From positions 310,001-374,000 of the forward strand of contig JBDOQK010000026.1 in NCBI GenBank assembly GCA_040437565.1: a stretch of 64,000 bases of DNA. Direction: 5' to 3'. The notes beneath the pieces were generated by a model. The model was not told where the DNA came from and ran no database searches. It saw nothing but the letters and a program-made list of their open reading frames with translations. This stretch comes from Albugo candida (Eukaryota; Oomycota; Peronosporomycetes; Albuginales). Each line of letters opens with the position of its first letter. The first letter of the stretch is position 1. Positions 1 to 11,530 of the stretch are shown here, one piece after another. The translations under genes were made by a program, and so were the position numbers.

Positions 1-409
1 TACTCAGCTCCATCCATAAACTTTCCCATAATCTCTTAATTACATCACGTGCCTTCCTTGAAACATGTCGTCTTCGAAACAGCTTGCGTATCTAAATCTG
101 GTGAGAAAGCTCACTTTAATCGTTTTTACATCGCCTTGTTTGGCACAGCCCACATACATTTATCCCATGGCTCCTTTCGGTTGAGCACGTGCCATTGATA
201 CGGAGACTGATCTCGAAACTGAGAAAATATAGGGAGCCAGCAATTCTGATCAATTGAGAACTGAGCTCCTTTTTTGTAACATTTAATCTGGGCGGATGTA
301 TGGGCTTTATCTCAATGGTGCCACGCCATCATGTTGTAATCATATGCTGGCAGAAGAATGTGCACTTGACAGAAAATGAGATATTGTCATTGCAGATTTT
401 ATCTCATCA
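1..409. other. upstream non-coding stretch
   Basis: No open frame with recognisable protein character was seen on either strand. It would hold the promoter of the CAP gene that starts at 410. No clear initiator or TATA element was identified. Confidence 0.5.
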
Positions 410-2156
410 ATGAACCAGCATTTCTTTCTACACGTGCTCGCTGCTATCGGCCTAAACGCGATATTCAGCGGAACACTTGCAAATGCATTAGATGTCGACA
501 CAAACACTTGGCAATATGAAATGCTCAAAGCCGTCAATGACCTACGCGCAGAATACAAGAAACCTGCCGTTGGAATTAGTATGTATGTGCGAGTTTGTCT
601 CTAATCTGTCGAGGTTGATACTAATCACACGATGTAGCAAGTTACAATGTACTGCTCAAATTCATGCCGAATGGATGGCGAAAACTAAGACCGTCGAACA
701 CTATGGCCCTGAAAAAAACACAAGTCCTATGGATCGAGCAAAGCGGCAAAATTTTACAAATGGTGTGAGTGAAAACATCGGCTCGGGTATTTTAAGCGCG
801 ACAGAAATGGTTTCACTGTTTAAGACTTCCTCGGGTCATTTTGAGAACATAATTGCCGACTTTAAATGCGCGGGATTTGGACGAGGATTCGACGATACGG
901 ATGCACCTTACTGGTGTCAGAACTTTGGAACTAGTGATACTGAAGACTGCAAACCACCTGAAAAAATTGAAGCGATCCGGGCGCCTCCGGCCACACCTCC
1001 AACTTCTGCGCGAAAAAGTGAAGAAGATAAAAGTCAATGTATTATTACTCAAACACCTGGTACATCAAGCACACCAGTTCCCATTCCGACGCCCGGTAAC
1101 ATCGAAGAAAATCATCCCGTGAAGGAGAAAAGTTCCGACAAAAAAGGGCCTATTGAACAGAAACAGCAACCAAACGTAGAGGGGCCTGCTTCGGGATCAA
1201 AAGCGTTGAAAGAAGAACCGGAAAATCCAGCTAACAGCAGGGGAGATTTGAATGCAAATAATGATAATACAAGTACTTGGCAATACGAAATGCTGAAAGC
1301 TGTTAACGAACATCGTCACAGCCACAATATTAAACCGTTCGGAATGAGTCTGTACGTATTTGTATTCTGTGTATTGATTCAGAATCCTCATTCTGCTCAT
1401 TATAGAAAATTGCAGTGTGCAGCTCAGCTATTTGCAGAGTATATGGCATCCATCGACCAAATGGGTCATTTTGGACCTAATGGTATCGGACCAGGCGATC
1501 GAGTAACCGCACAAGGTTTCATTGTTGGCGCAGTCGCTGAAAACGCCGGAGCGGACTTGAAAAGCGCATCAGAAATGGTTTGGGGATGGTCGCTATCAAA
1601 AGGTCACAATGAGAATATGCTGCGGGATAACTTAAATTGTGCTGGATTCGGTCGAGCATTCGGCAAGGATATGAAACCATACTGGTGTCAAGTTTTCGGC
1701 GCAAGCGATGGAGAGAATTGTCCGCCACCAGAAACGATCAGTGCTATTTCATCACCACCAGGAACGCCACCGGGACTGGCACCAGGTGAAGAATTGATTT
1801 CTGCTCCAATAGAGAATACCGAACAATGTGTGCGACCACCATCGTCAGGCGGGCAGCAATCCAAAGAAAAAGGGCCACCTCTTCCTCCACCGTCGCAACT
1901 TGAGACTGAACAAACGAATCCGTCCAAAGAGAAGGAAAGTCCGTCCAAATTAGGAGGTGTAACATTTAAAAACTTTGGAACAGAGGAATTGACAGAAGGA
2001 CCTGACAGCGGTACACTGAAAGGAAAGGAAGAAACTGCAGCACAGCCTGAGGAGACAACTGCACAAGAGCCCGATAAAGAAAGTAAGGATGAGATCAAAG
2101 AGGATGATAAGTTGATTGATATGGAAACGTTATTAGGAGGTGGTGGTCACTGCTAA
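410..2156 (+). CDS. secreted protein with two CAP (SCP/PR1-like) domains
   Basis: Exons 410-582, 638-1351 and 1406-2156 are my splice model. Residues 1 to about 26 form a hydrophobic signal peptide. CAP domain 1 follows, with an HYGP histidine, SENIG, HFEN and a YWCQNFG end motif. A Pro/Lys/Glu-rich linker leads to CAP domain 2 (GHFGP, AENAG, GHNEN, YWCQVFG) and an acidic Pro-rich tail. The family is extracellular and binds sterols or lipids in some members; in oomycetes these are secreted at the host interface. Each domain carries a phase-2 intron at the same place, between the helix 'KPxxGxS' and 'KLQC'. The second intron (54 nt) has no stop and is in frame, so a gene finder could retain it. 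The second half (from 1254) is nearly identical to the CAP gene at 8093-8454, so this two-domain gene may be a fusion produced by duplication or by misassembly. Confidence 0.75.
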
Positions 2157-2174
2157 GAATGCAATCCATTTGCC

Positions 2175-2308
2175 CAGGCTGGAAGGGTATANNNNNNNNN
2201 NNNNNNNNNNNNNNNNNNNNNNNNNNNNNNNNNNNNNNNNNNNNNNNNNNNNNNNNNNNNNNNNNNNNNNNNNNNNNNNNNNNNNNNNNNNCAGGCTGGA
2301 AGGGTATA
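2175..2308. other. 100-N gap (2192-2291) with 17-bp flank repeat
   Basis: Bases 2175-2191 and 2292-2308 are the same 17-mer, so the two contig ends probably overlap and little or nothing is missing. A short run of tat/gtatacact repeats follows at 2306-2340. Confidence 0.8.
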
Positions 2309-2403
2309 CAGTATGTATACACTATGTATACACTATGATTATACGTGCCGCATTGTATAGAGATTGAGTATCGTTGTCCATTACAGGAGCCTGATCATTT
2401 CTA

Positions 2404-2646
2404 CTATACATGATTTTGTATAGTTTTCAATCGATCGTGTAACTCTTGGATGTCAAGCGAGTTCATTCCGTCTTTCACGATAGAATGCTGATTTTGATCA
2501 GTTTCGGTATCCTTCCACTGACTCTTTTCTCCAATCCCAACACAAAGCGATGTGAATGGAGTTACAGTCTGCCTGAAATCTAGTGCTTTCTGCGGTCGTA
2601 ATAGCAACGTATCAAAATGTGACGGCATCGTTGTGTTTGTGCGTGT
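2404..2646 (-). pseudogene. copy of the 3' end of the Arb2-FYVE-AGC kinase gene
   Basis: The minus-strand frame reproduces about the last 75 residues of the kinase found at 5237-7992 with one amino-acid change, then adds eight residues and a stop. Homology begins abruptly at a Thr-Arg-Thr-Asn-Thr-Thr stretch (2646). The upstream frame is unrelated and carries no kinase domain. It is therefore a detached tail fragment. It also shows what probably fills the end of the intact gene, which is cut by the gap at 7993. Confidence 0.7.
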
Positions 2647-5236
2647 AACTCTTTTTTCAACTATGTGGCCAATCCTGCCCAACGAGCCACCTGCCCCTTA
2701 TGATTTTGGATCGGATACAGTATCATTCGTCTTGTATTTGCACCTTTGCCTGTGTCCAAGCACCATGATAATCAAAAATGGTTGCTATAGCTAAAGAGGC
2801 TTGATGTACTTTTGCTACTTATATACAATATAATCAGAGTGGGGTAAATAAGATCAAGAAAATGTGACATCTGTATTGGTTAGTGTGTGATGTAATGGAG
2901 CCATGCATCCGCTGCTTTTCACGACTGAGACAATGTCGCCCAAGACCGTTGACAGCGGTGTTATACCTTATTGGGCCCAGTCTTCGTGGTGGTCGAGGAG
3001 ATAGCACCTTGTCACGTTCGTCCCTCTTGCCGGTTCATTGGCAAATGCACTTATTTTTGCCAATGCAACAGATGGAGACTTCTCCACTTGTGTGTTTTCA
3101 AACGCAGCTAGAAGGAATTTTCAAGATGAAGTCGCTCTGTTGCCGACATGTTTTGGGAAAGAAGCCAAATAAGTTTTTGTTTATTTGTGTGATTGCTAGG
3201 CATCAAAGTCATAAAAAAACGCCTTGACGGCTTGATTGCACTCATCACATCACAACGAAGGTATCTCGACTAAGTCTAGGTGCGAGGTCGTGATCATGAA
3301 TGCAGTGCTGCTTACGTTGCATTCCACTCCCGTCTGCAGAAATTTGTTGGCACTGAGTGCTGTTGCACAGAAATATTCACCTCGATCATTAATTACACCT
3401 TTTCGTTGTCTCATTTGTGTGTAGTCACCATTCGACTGTGTCAGATTGAATGGCTAACCTGCATTCTCGTTCTAAGCTACCGCTTTATCTAAGAAGCGCT
3501 GAATGTGCTCGAAAGTGAAGGGGTGCCTTTGTCATGCGACGGCCACTGACATGCTTCTTGTGCATCAACCGGAAATTCTCTCGGAGTCAATTTGATACAA
3601 GTATTCTAAAAGTACTTGCTTACTCTCAGGGATCATATTTGCTTTATTTGCCCTTTGTGTTTTCAAGATACAGCGCTATAAATACAACCTCTGCTTTTTT
3701 TGTCTAGCAGATTGTGCGCGCTCGTCTTGGATCAATAAAGCCGCGTTCAGTCACAAACACATTCGAAGCCATCTTATCTTGTACGATGTGATCGCAGCTA
3801 GCTACAAACCATATAGACGTTGATACCATTCGCTGTACACTGTCTGATTGTATCGATGCTTCCTACAATGAATTCGCTACAAGAGCGATTATAGGGGTTG
3901 ATGTATACTAGCTGAGTCGTCCACTGGTTAAAAGTACTACATTATTAAGATATATGCTCCAATCTCGTGGTATTTGATGCTTCCACCCGGCGTTGGGCAT
4001 GTACCAAGAATCTGGCATCTCTACAAGAAATCCAGAGTGAAATTCCTATGCCAAGAACGAATGATACCTATTTGAGCAAATCTATCGGCATACGTCGTTA
4101 TTTTGTTCATGTCGATGAAGCGCGAACTAGCTAATTACTGGACAAAGCCACTACCAAAGGTGCAATCGCAAGTCAAGATAGACATCAACGCTGCCTCCTG
4201 CATGCAACATCGTATCTTGGCTAAAGTATGACCGAGCGAATCGAACAGGCGATTGTATCTATATAAGAAATATCTTTACTTGTTTACTTCATCGGATTAT
4301 AGATGTATTCTTTACCAAAGGAGCTACTTTCGGGAAAATCGTGGAGTGTGTGTCGGTAGTACTTTCCGTAATAAAGAATTCAGTAATTTTCGAAGGGATG
4401 GGTAGTACTTAGGGCACTAGGAGTCCTATCAAAATCGTCTATATGTTACGCTGAACCGCGTTGATTCCTACACACTGCTGGTATAAAAATGATCAAGTAT
4501 TTCGTTTCATCAGATTTATGTTTAGGGCATTTTTTCCGGCTCTAACTCTACGAGTAAAGGAGCACTTAGCCTGGATTAAGGTGGAGATTTGAACGATACT
4601 GAACTGGCAGATTCAAATAGGCACGTCAAAAAGATACCCACGGGAACAAGCTACACGTTGGACATTTCCACGAGTGCAACATACTCATCGGCTTGGATGA
4701 AATCGAAATTCTAATCCACGGAAAAATCGTGAATCTCAAGTGTATGTATCTTCTCCATATTGCCCAATACCAAATTATAGAAACGGCATTTGCAGATGCC
4801 TGAATACTGCGTTATTTCAGTAGATATGCATAATAAACTTCTGTTGCATGCATTATTATCTTTTTTAATCTGCCTCTTTAAACACAACTCACAAGGCTAC
4901 TTATCCCGAATTCATTCCAACCACATTAGAATAAAAAGTGGTGTGGCAAATGATCCTAGCAAGAGCAAGAATTCAGCACACTGAAACACACATACCATAT
5001 CAACGTCACCTACTACCTGTATGGCAATCGGTTTTTACGATACCTTCTATCCAATACGCTATAGTTACCTACCCACCAGCTATTTGATTGGCTCTCAATC
5101 GTGTTCAACCCAATTCAGCTCTCACCCATGCACTATTGAAAGGGGTCCAAGTAGTCAGAAAAAAGGCAGACCGGATACATTGATTTTTCTCCTGTTCATA
5201 ATTTCGGTACACTGATTATAGAACACTATACCGTTC
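2647..5236. other. 2.6-kb intergenic region without recognised genes
   Basis: The frames here are short, of low quality and broken. No protein family, tRNA or repeat family was recognised. The region may contain decayed sequence or unrecognised short exons. Confidence 0.5.
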
Positions 5237-7992
5237 ATGGTTCAAACAAATCGTCATACCCGGCATGACCTTTCATCAGCTGATGCAGCTTCCGCATACA
5301 TTGATCAAAGAATACAGCAGATACAGAAGCGTATTCGAACAGAATTAGGTTTCCAAGAGATAAGTGTTGGCTCGAAACGACGGGTGACTACAGACTCATT
5401 GACATCCTCTTCGTCTTCTGGTCGTCCAGCGGTCCAAATGTCTCGATCCTCGGAAACGAGCGAAGGTTTCTGCAATATATCCATGCAAAAACCACAAAGT
5501 TCGCTTGTGTCTTCCAAGGAAGCGCGTGATTGTTCAAATCAGAAATACTCTCGATCCATTGAGGACTCAATGGAAGCTTCACCGACACCATCTTCCTTTG
5601 AAACAGACTCGATGATGAAGCGTTTGAATGCTGAATATTGCACGGAATGTATCAAAGGCACCGTTTACGTATCACCATCGTACGAACGTAAGCAGAGATT
5701 ACTTGTCATCATTCCGTATCGGGAGGCTTGTATATGGAGTCGGAGTATTTGTATGCAGAAAGATTCCAGCGCTCAGGACGATTTAGGGTCTATGATGGGG
5801 TATCTTCGTAAAGCGATTAGCGAGAACTATGGTGTGATAATTATGAATCCGGCTGCACAGAGTTGTCATCCTCAGAATCATGTCGAACAAGTTTGGGATC
5901 AGCTTGTTGTGCCGTTATCCAGTGGTATTTTCATCATTGCTTTCTCAAGAGGAACACAGCATGTGAAGCATCTCCTTTCATATGACAATGGGATGGGAAT
6001 TGTCCAGGAACGCGTTCGAGCACTTTCCCTCGTTGAGCCGAGCCATTATGTGCATGAAAGTGACTTATACTTCACGCGACGAATTCTGGCGCGTCGAGCT
6101 GTGGCATGGATACTTTCACCGGACATTGATGTGGGACTGAAGATACCGAGTGCGGAGGCACGCCACGGATGTGTATGCATTTCCGCTGGAACCGTTCCCG
6201 TCAATGCAAAAGGAAGCAGTGGAGCTTGGGCTTTGGAGATGGTAATGACATCCGTATTTGGATCCTTTGCAGCGCGTTGTGGAGAAGCCGCTGGAGTGAC
6301 AGTTAATGATAATCGCATCTCAGCTTGTGGATTGTGTCATCGTAGACTTGGTGTGCTAAATCGGAAATTTCAATGCTCATGGTGTGAAGTTCGCTATTGT
6401 TCGCGCTGCTGTGAAGACAAGCATGTTGAAACATTTGACTGTATGCGAATTTGCATCTTATGTCAAGTATTACCTTGTCTCTTGGATCCTTATCGGAAGC
6501 AGAAAATCCAATTTTTGCTGTCGGGCGAATCGCTTGGGTCTTTGCACGATACGACCGAATTCAATCGACACGATAACATAAGTGTCTTTGTTCAGCCGAA
6601 TGGAAGCTTCAAAGTGTCACTGGCTGATTTCGAGATCATCAAACTCATTGGGCGAGGCGCTTGTGGTCGTGTGAAATTAGTTCGAAAAAAACACGGAACC
6701 GATGAAGGAATTCTGTACGCGATGAAAGCGATCAGAAAGAAACTTATCGTTCAACGTGGCTTGGTGGAGGCAACCAACGCTGAACGTCGCATTCTCGATC
6801 GGATCAAGCATCCATACATTGCAACACTTTGCTATGCATTTCAAAATGACGCAAAGCTTTATTTATTATCTAAATACTATCCTGGTGGCAATTTACTCGA
6901 TCAAATGCGTCTTGCGCGTAGATTCACAGAAGATCGAACAAAGTTATATGCAGCTGAAGTCGCATTAGCGCTTGATCACTTACACTCAAACGACATTATG
7001 TATCGTGACCTAAAGCTCGAAAATGTGCTTGTTGGATCCGATGGGCATATCGCTCTCACTGATTTTGGCATGTCTAAAGAATGCATGACTGCCAGCAGTC
7101 GAACAAGCACATTTGTCGGAACATATCAAATGATGGCACCCGAGGTATTTACGGGTCGACCATACTCTCGGGCGGTCGATTGGTGGGCGCTTGGAGTTAT
7201 GGTCTACGAAATGATCGATGGTCGAACTCCCTTCAACGCCAAAACCAATCGTCTGATTCGAGATCGGATCACAAATGTGGATCTGAAATTCTCGTCACGT
7301 TTCGCCGATGATGCAAGCGACTTTGTCGCGAGGCTACTCACCAAAGATGAGCGTAAGCGCCTCGGCAGCGGACCACAGGGATTCAAGGATATCCAATCAC
7401 ATCCATGGTTTGCATCAATCGACTGGGACAAAGTAGAAGCTAAAGAAGCGACATTTTATCGTCAAAGTGAGTTGATGTTGCGATACGCCAAAGAATTCCG
7501 AACGAGAGAGATTTGTGAGACGTTTATGAATGCCGTCGAAGTACCAGCGGACACGCCCGTGTCAGCGCATAGCTCTCGTGATGAAGACCTCTTTTCGGAT
7601 TTCACATTCAATTACATTGCCGAGACTGAACCTTCCTCGCCATCGATTTCTTCATGTATATCCTCAACCTCATTCAAAACTGTGGAGTTTGAGGAACTTG
7701 AGGGAACGTGTTCGTCAGAGGCGAATTCGATTTTGAGTTATACTGAGGAGATTGAGGAAAAAAACGAGGATGCGTCTACCACACGCACAAACACAACAAT
7801 GCCGTCACATTTTGATACGTTGCTATTACGACCGCAGAAAGCATTAGATTTCAGGCAGACTGTAACTCCATTCACATCGCTTTGTGTTGGGATTGGAGAA
7901 AAGAGTCAGTGGAAGGATACCGAAATTGATCAAAATCAGCATTCTATCGTGAAAGACGGAATGAACTCGCTTGACATCCAAGAGTTACACGA
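5237..7992 (+). CDS. Arb2-domain / FYVE-like zinc finger / AGC protein kinase
   Basis: This is an intron-free frame of about 918 residues that runs into a gap. Residues 1-125 are Ser-rich and disordered. About 130-345 look like an Arb2 (FAM172-type alpha/beta-fold) domain, with strands such as LLVIIPY and GIFIIAFSRG and the GSSGAWALEMV end. About 362-405 form a FYVE-like zinc finger with four CxxC-type pairs (CGLC, CSWC, CSRC, CILC). About 463-735 are a complete AGC kinase: GRGACGRV loop, AMKAI lysine, YRDLKLEN catalytic loop, DFG, TFVGT activation loop, MAPE and the RLGSG...HPWF end. HRD is YRD, as in many AGC kinases, and all catalytic residues are present. The tail is acidic and Ser-rich. 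It is probably a membrane- or phosphoinositide-recruited Ser/Thr kinase. The stop lies in the gap; the related fragment at 2404 suggests about eight more residues after residue 918. Confidence 0.85.
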
Positions 7993-8092
7993 NNNNNNNN
8001 NNNNNNNNNNNNNNNNNNNNNNNNNNNNNNNNNNNNNNNNNNNNNNNNNNNNNNNNNNNNNNNNNNNNNNNNNNNNNNNNNNNNNNNNNNNN
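7993..8092. other. 100-N gap between kinase tail and CAP gene
   Basis: The gap cuts both the convergent kinase (+) and CAP (-) genes. The flanks do not repeat each other, but both match the inverted block at 1254-2646. By that model roughly 0.95 kb is missing here rather than 100 bases. Confidence 0.75.
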
Positions 8093-8454
8093 TGGTCGAT
8101 GGATGCCATATACTCTGCAAATAGCTGAGCTGCACACTGCAATTTTCTATAATGAGCAGAATGAGGATTCTGAATCAATACACAGAATACAAATACGTAC
8201 AGACTCATTCCGAACGGTTTAATATTGTGCTTACCACGATGTTCGTTAACAGCTTTCAGCATTTCGTATTGCCAAGTACTTGTATTATCATTGTTTGCGC
8301 TCGTATCCTCTTCCGATAGGCTCCGTGCATAGTCTCTGTAAAATCCTGGCTCGGTGATTATGTCGATCTTAATCGCACTCGTAAGTGTCTTACTGATTGT
8401 CGCGCTCAGCACGATAACAGTAACGAGGACGTGCAGGTTATAGAGGTCGTTCAT
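8093..8454 (-). CDS. secreted CAP (SCP/PR1-like) protein, 3' part lost in gap
   Basis: The start at 8454 gives a hydrophobic signal peptide (residues 1 to about 27), a short linker and the first third of a CAP domain (TWQYEMLKAVNEH ... KLQCAAQLFAEYMASID). Exons are 8201-8454 and 8093-8146. The 54-nt intron at 8147-8200 is in frame, without a stop and in phase 2, at the position shared by all CAP domains in this window. The gene continues into the gap; the duplicate at 1254-2156 probably shows the rest. It converges with the kinase gene. Confidence 0.8.
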
Positions 8455-8956
8455 GCAGAAGAAATAGATTTATGAGATACTGCTCGGTATATGTATGATC
8501 GATGTCGTTCACATTTAGATGCCAGCGTATGCGCACTATGTGATCGCGTGGCATCCACGTGTCAGTGCGTCATGCGAGTGAACTTTATAAATTAACTCTG
8601 TCCATCACGACAAATAAGAGCGTGTTGCGGGTACTATGTAGCCAGGATGGTCTGTCGTTATTGTAGCGCACTACGAAGCGCTCATGAAGTATCAATTACC
8701 CTTAATTAATTACATACTACTTTTTATGTGAAGGCCACCTATTCTATCGATTCACCCTTTAAAAAGGAGAGGAAATTGTGCGACATTCTTAATGATGATT
8801 CAACAAACGATTAACATGTATAATCGTCAGGAGACGTGTTTGAGTGTCGGATAGTATATATACATAGCTTTACTGTCACTAGTTGAATGAATGGACAATT
8901 TCACTTGATATTATATTGTATTACTCGTACTACAACATGGAAGACAGACTTGCCGA
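8455..8956. other. intergenic spacer between two CAP genes
   Basis: There is no credible coding frame in these 500 bases. They should contain the promoter of the CAP gene starting at 8454 and the 3' end of the CAP gene starting at 10069, since both run on the minus strand. Confidence 0.45.
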
Positions 8957-10069
8957 TCAGAGAACATATCTGAAATCAAAATTATCATCATCGAGATCGA
9001 GGTTCGATTGAGATGGTGGTTGAGGATCTATGTATTCTGACGATTCCACCTTTCCAATCGAGAAATCTTCCCCATTTTCTATGTCTGACTCATAGTTGCC
9101 ATTCTCATTGAATGATTGTGGAGATATGCCCGGATTCATCTCTGATGACGTGAACTCTTTTGAAGGTCTCGATCCGAACCATGAGGAAGGAGGGGTACTT
9201 GAAATGGCTGCTCGAGGAGATGGATTGGTGTAACTATTCCAACTCCATCCAAACGAAAATGAAGTTGGCGACGGCGTCGAAGGCGGAGATTTCGACACTG
9301 GAGAAGGAGATGCAGAAGATTTTGGCGGCGAGGGAGGTTTCTGAATTGTCGGGGATACGGTAGGAGACGAAGGCGGTTGTGGGGGCGGAGGAGATTGTCG
9401 AGGCGGAGTGGGCGTGTTGGGAGGTGGGAAAGTTCCTTTGGATGGTGGAGGTGGGGTTTGAGGAGGCGGGGGGACGTTATTTGTGGGCGGTGGTGCCACA
9501 ACTGGTGGCACAGGCTGCACGTTGCCACTCCCATTAGGAGGTACACATATGTCTACATCATTCTTTCCAAAATCCTGACACCAATACGGACTTCCATCTG
9601 AATCATATTCCACTCCAAATCCAACGCAAGCATAATCGCCAATCATGTTCATAAAATGACCTTGCGAAGTTCTCCAACTTTCCATAACCGCTACGACCGT
9701 GCCTTGTCCCTGCGCGACATTCTCAGCTGCAGAACGAATTTCAAACTTCTCAGCGGCAATGCGGTCAGAAAAACTCGATCCACCAGCTCCGGTATGGCTC
9801 ATTATTTTAGCTTGAGCCATAAACGTCGCATGCTTTTGAGCTGCTGTTTCCAATTTCCTAATAATAAAAATTAGAGAATTGTCATAATAAAAGCTTTGAT
9901 TCTTCACGCACACATTCATTCCCACAGAAGGTTTTTTATATTTCGCGCGAAGGTCATTCAGCTCTTGCAGCATTTGATGTCGCCAAGATGCCACGCTGGG
10001 ACGTAGGAGACGAGGTTCCGTGTCGCCAGTTGCAATGGATACGGAAATCGCTATGAGTAAAAAAAGCAT
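8957..10069 (-). CDS. secreted CAP protein with proline-rich tail
   Basis: Exons are 9912-10069 and 8957-9857. The intron (9858-9911, 54 nt) is in frame, without stops and in phase 2 at the conserved CAP site, so the spliced product is about 352 aa. Residues 1 to about 17 are a signal peptide. The CAP domain follows with SHTGAG, AENVAQG, QGHFMNM and YWCQDFG motifs and the usual cysteines. From about residue 165 a long Pro/Ser-rich, extensin-like stretch (PPP, PPPP, SPTP blocks) leads to an acidic C-terminus. The protein is predicted to be secreted. The Pro-rich tail may associate with the cell wall or matrix, which is inference. Confidence 0.85.
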   Translation of the reverse strand: MLFLLIAISVSIATGDTEPRLLRPSVASWRHQMLQELNDLRAKYKKPSVGMNVCVKNQSFYYDNSLIFIIRKLETAAQKHATFMAQAKIMSHTGAGGSSFSDRIAAEKFEIRSAAENVAQGQGTVVAVMESWRTSQGHFMNMIGDYACVGFGVEYDSDGSPYWCQDFGKNDVDICVPPNGSGNVQPVPPVVAPPPTNNVPPPPQTPPPPSKGTFPPPNTPTPPRQSPPPPQPPSSPTVSPTIQKPPSPPKSSASPSPVSKSPPSTPSPTSFSFGWSWNSYTNPSPRAAISSTPPSSWFGSRPSKEFTSSEMNPGISPQSFNENGNYESDIENGEDFSIGKVESSEYIDPQPPSQSNLDLDDDNFDFRYVL

Positions 10070-10339
10070 TGAGTATACTTCTCACTCGACAAATTGAGAA
10101 ATGATTACAAGCTGTCATTGTAAGAGCCACAGCGTTATATTTGCGCAAGGTGTGAGAGAAAATGTATTCTATCCAGTGAAAAACGTTTTGTTTTTCGAAA
10201 CGAAGATGTAACGAGTTTCCACGTAAGGATTAGCTTTCATGTGCATCCATACGAATCGATGAAACCAATCAGTTGGCAAGAATGGATTTTGTAACGTTTT
10301 AGGAGCATTGCGATCGGATGTAGTCAGCATCCGTTATGG

Positions 10340-10833
10340 TTGCGTTTGGGTGACAGCTTTTCTATGTATTCTTACGTCACATTAGGCAGTCACAACATAA
10401 TGCGCTCTGTATCGACGAAATGCGACTCGATTAAGCCAAGTTTGGCGATGGGAATATACGCAGTGATATCTCCTCATGTGCAAAGAGATCAGGAGCTTGT
10501 ATCCGCGGTATCTCGTGCTCAATGTCAGCTCGAAGGAACCATTGAGAAATTAAAAAAAGGTGCGATTACTTTGCACCGTTTGATTGCAAAAGCCCTGAAA
10601 ATTGGATTTTAGAGCTTGATGTGCTTCGAAAGGAGGATTTGTTATGGGCGATAGAGCCTACGATTTTGCAGAGAGAATTTCCAGCGAGAATTGATCGTTT
10701 GGAATTGAAGGTAGCATCGATTCAGAGACGTGTTGAACGATTGATGGAGGTCGCAAATTTGAAGCCTTTGTCCGACAGCACACTTTGCGTAGACCCTCCA
10801 ACGCCTTCGTTATTCGGCGAAGATACAAAATGA
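10340..10833 (+). CDS. small coiled-coil protein of unknown function
   Basis: Two exons (10340-10559 and 10613-10833) join across a 53-nt GT-AG intron in phase 1 to give about 146 aa. The junction reads smoothly as one amphipathic helix (GTIEKLKKE then LDVLRKEDLLW), which supports the splice. A second heptad-rich helix (RIDRLELKVASIQRRVERLMEV) follows. I do not recognise the family. Its length and helical pattern would fit a small subunit of a coiled-coil complex. The start is uncertain: Met residues at 10340, 10400 and 10450 are all possible. Confidence 0.5.
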
Positions 10834-11530
10834 TGCATTTGTAATAGCATATGGACGCAGAATTCTGAGTTTTCCTTCTGAAATCCTATGGTATATTCTT
10901 TATGTGTCATGCGGTTGAGTATGGTAAAGTGTTTTGGGTCAAGTCATTGGCCGATGGGCTGTGCTGAAAAAGTGAGAGGTAGCGACTTTTTTGCAATGAG
11001 ATTGCAAACCATTAAAATGATTGTGAAGCTAACCACTTTGACCAAGTCAGTTTGAGATGGCGTCACTCGGAGCAATTTTTCTTATGTCGCAACGTCAGTG
11101 TTGACCATTGACTTTTCTTCTAAAGCTCTCACGTGAAGTCCCCTGTAACGCTTCCTTTAGCTTCGTTGTGTACTCTATCAATGAAATAGTCAATGAAATT
11201 GCTAGCGATCCATCTCCTACTAAATGACAGCTTGGGAGCATCTTTCGGTCGCCTAATACAAAAACTCGATAGAGTGCTGTAGCGCATACGATCCATCAAT
11301 TATCGTAACAATATTTTTCGGATGATTTCCACGTTTCACGGTATAAAGAACGACGTCACATATTGACACACGCACTTGTTTTAGAACTCTTCAGTTCAAG
11401 TAACAGAGTATTACGGTCATCGTATTCATCGCTTGCAGTAACAAGGTCAAAAGCCGACGAGTATGAACGACCGGCATTAATCTTCAGTTCGCGGGTGGTC
11501 ATTTTTTGAAAATACGCAGATTGCTACATT
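10834..11530. other. intergenic, nothing recognised
   Basis: Only short, non-protein-like frames are present and no RNA gene was seen. The region leads into the duplicated non-coding block. Confidence 0.4.

Larger units (their letters stand above)
1254..2646. repeat. inverted homologous block shared with 7781-8298
   Basis: The left part (1254 to about 1461) matches the reverse complement of 8093-8298, which is the start of another CAP gene. The right part (2404-2646) matches the reverse complement of the kinase tail at 7781-7992. The gap at 7993-8092 sits exactly where the middle of this block would belong. The copies differ slightly: a 6-nt cluster that changes Gly-Lys to His-Ser in the CAP gene, one Ile/Thr change in the kinase tail, and silent changes. 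They are therefore not the same reads placed twice. The block may be a real inverted duplication or a diverged haplotype placed wrongly. Confidence 0.75.
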
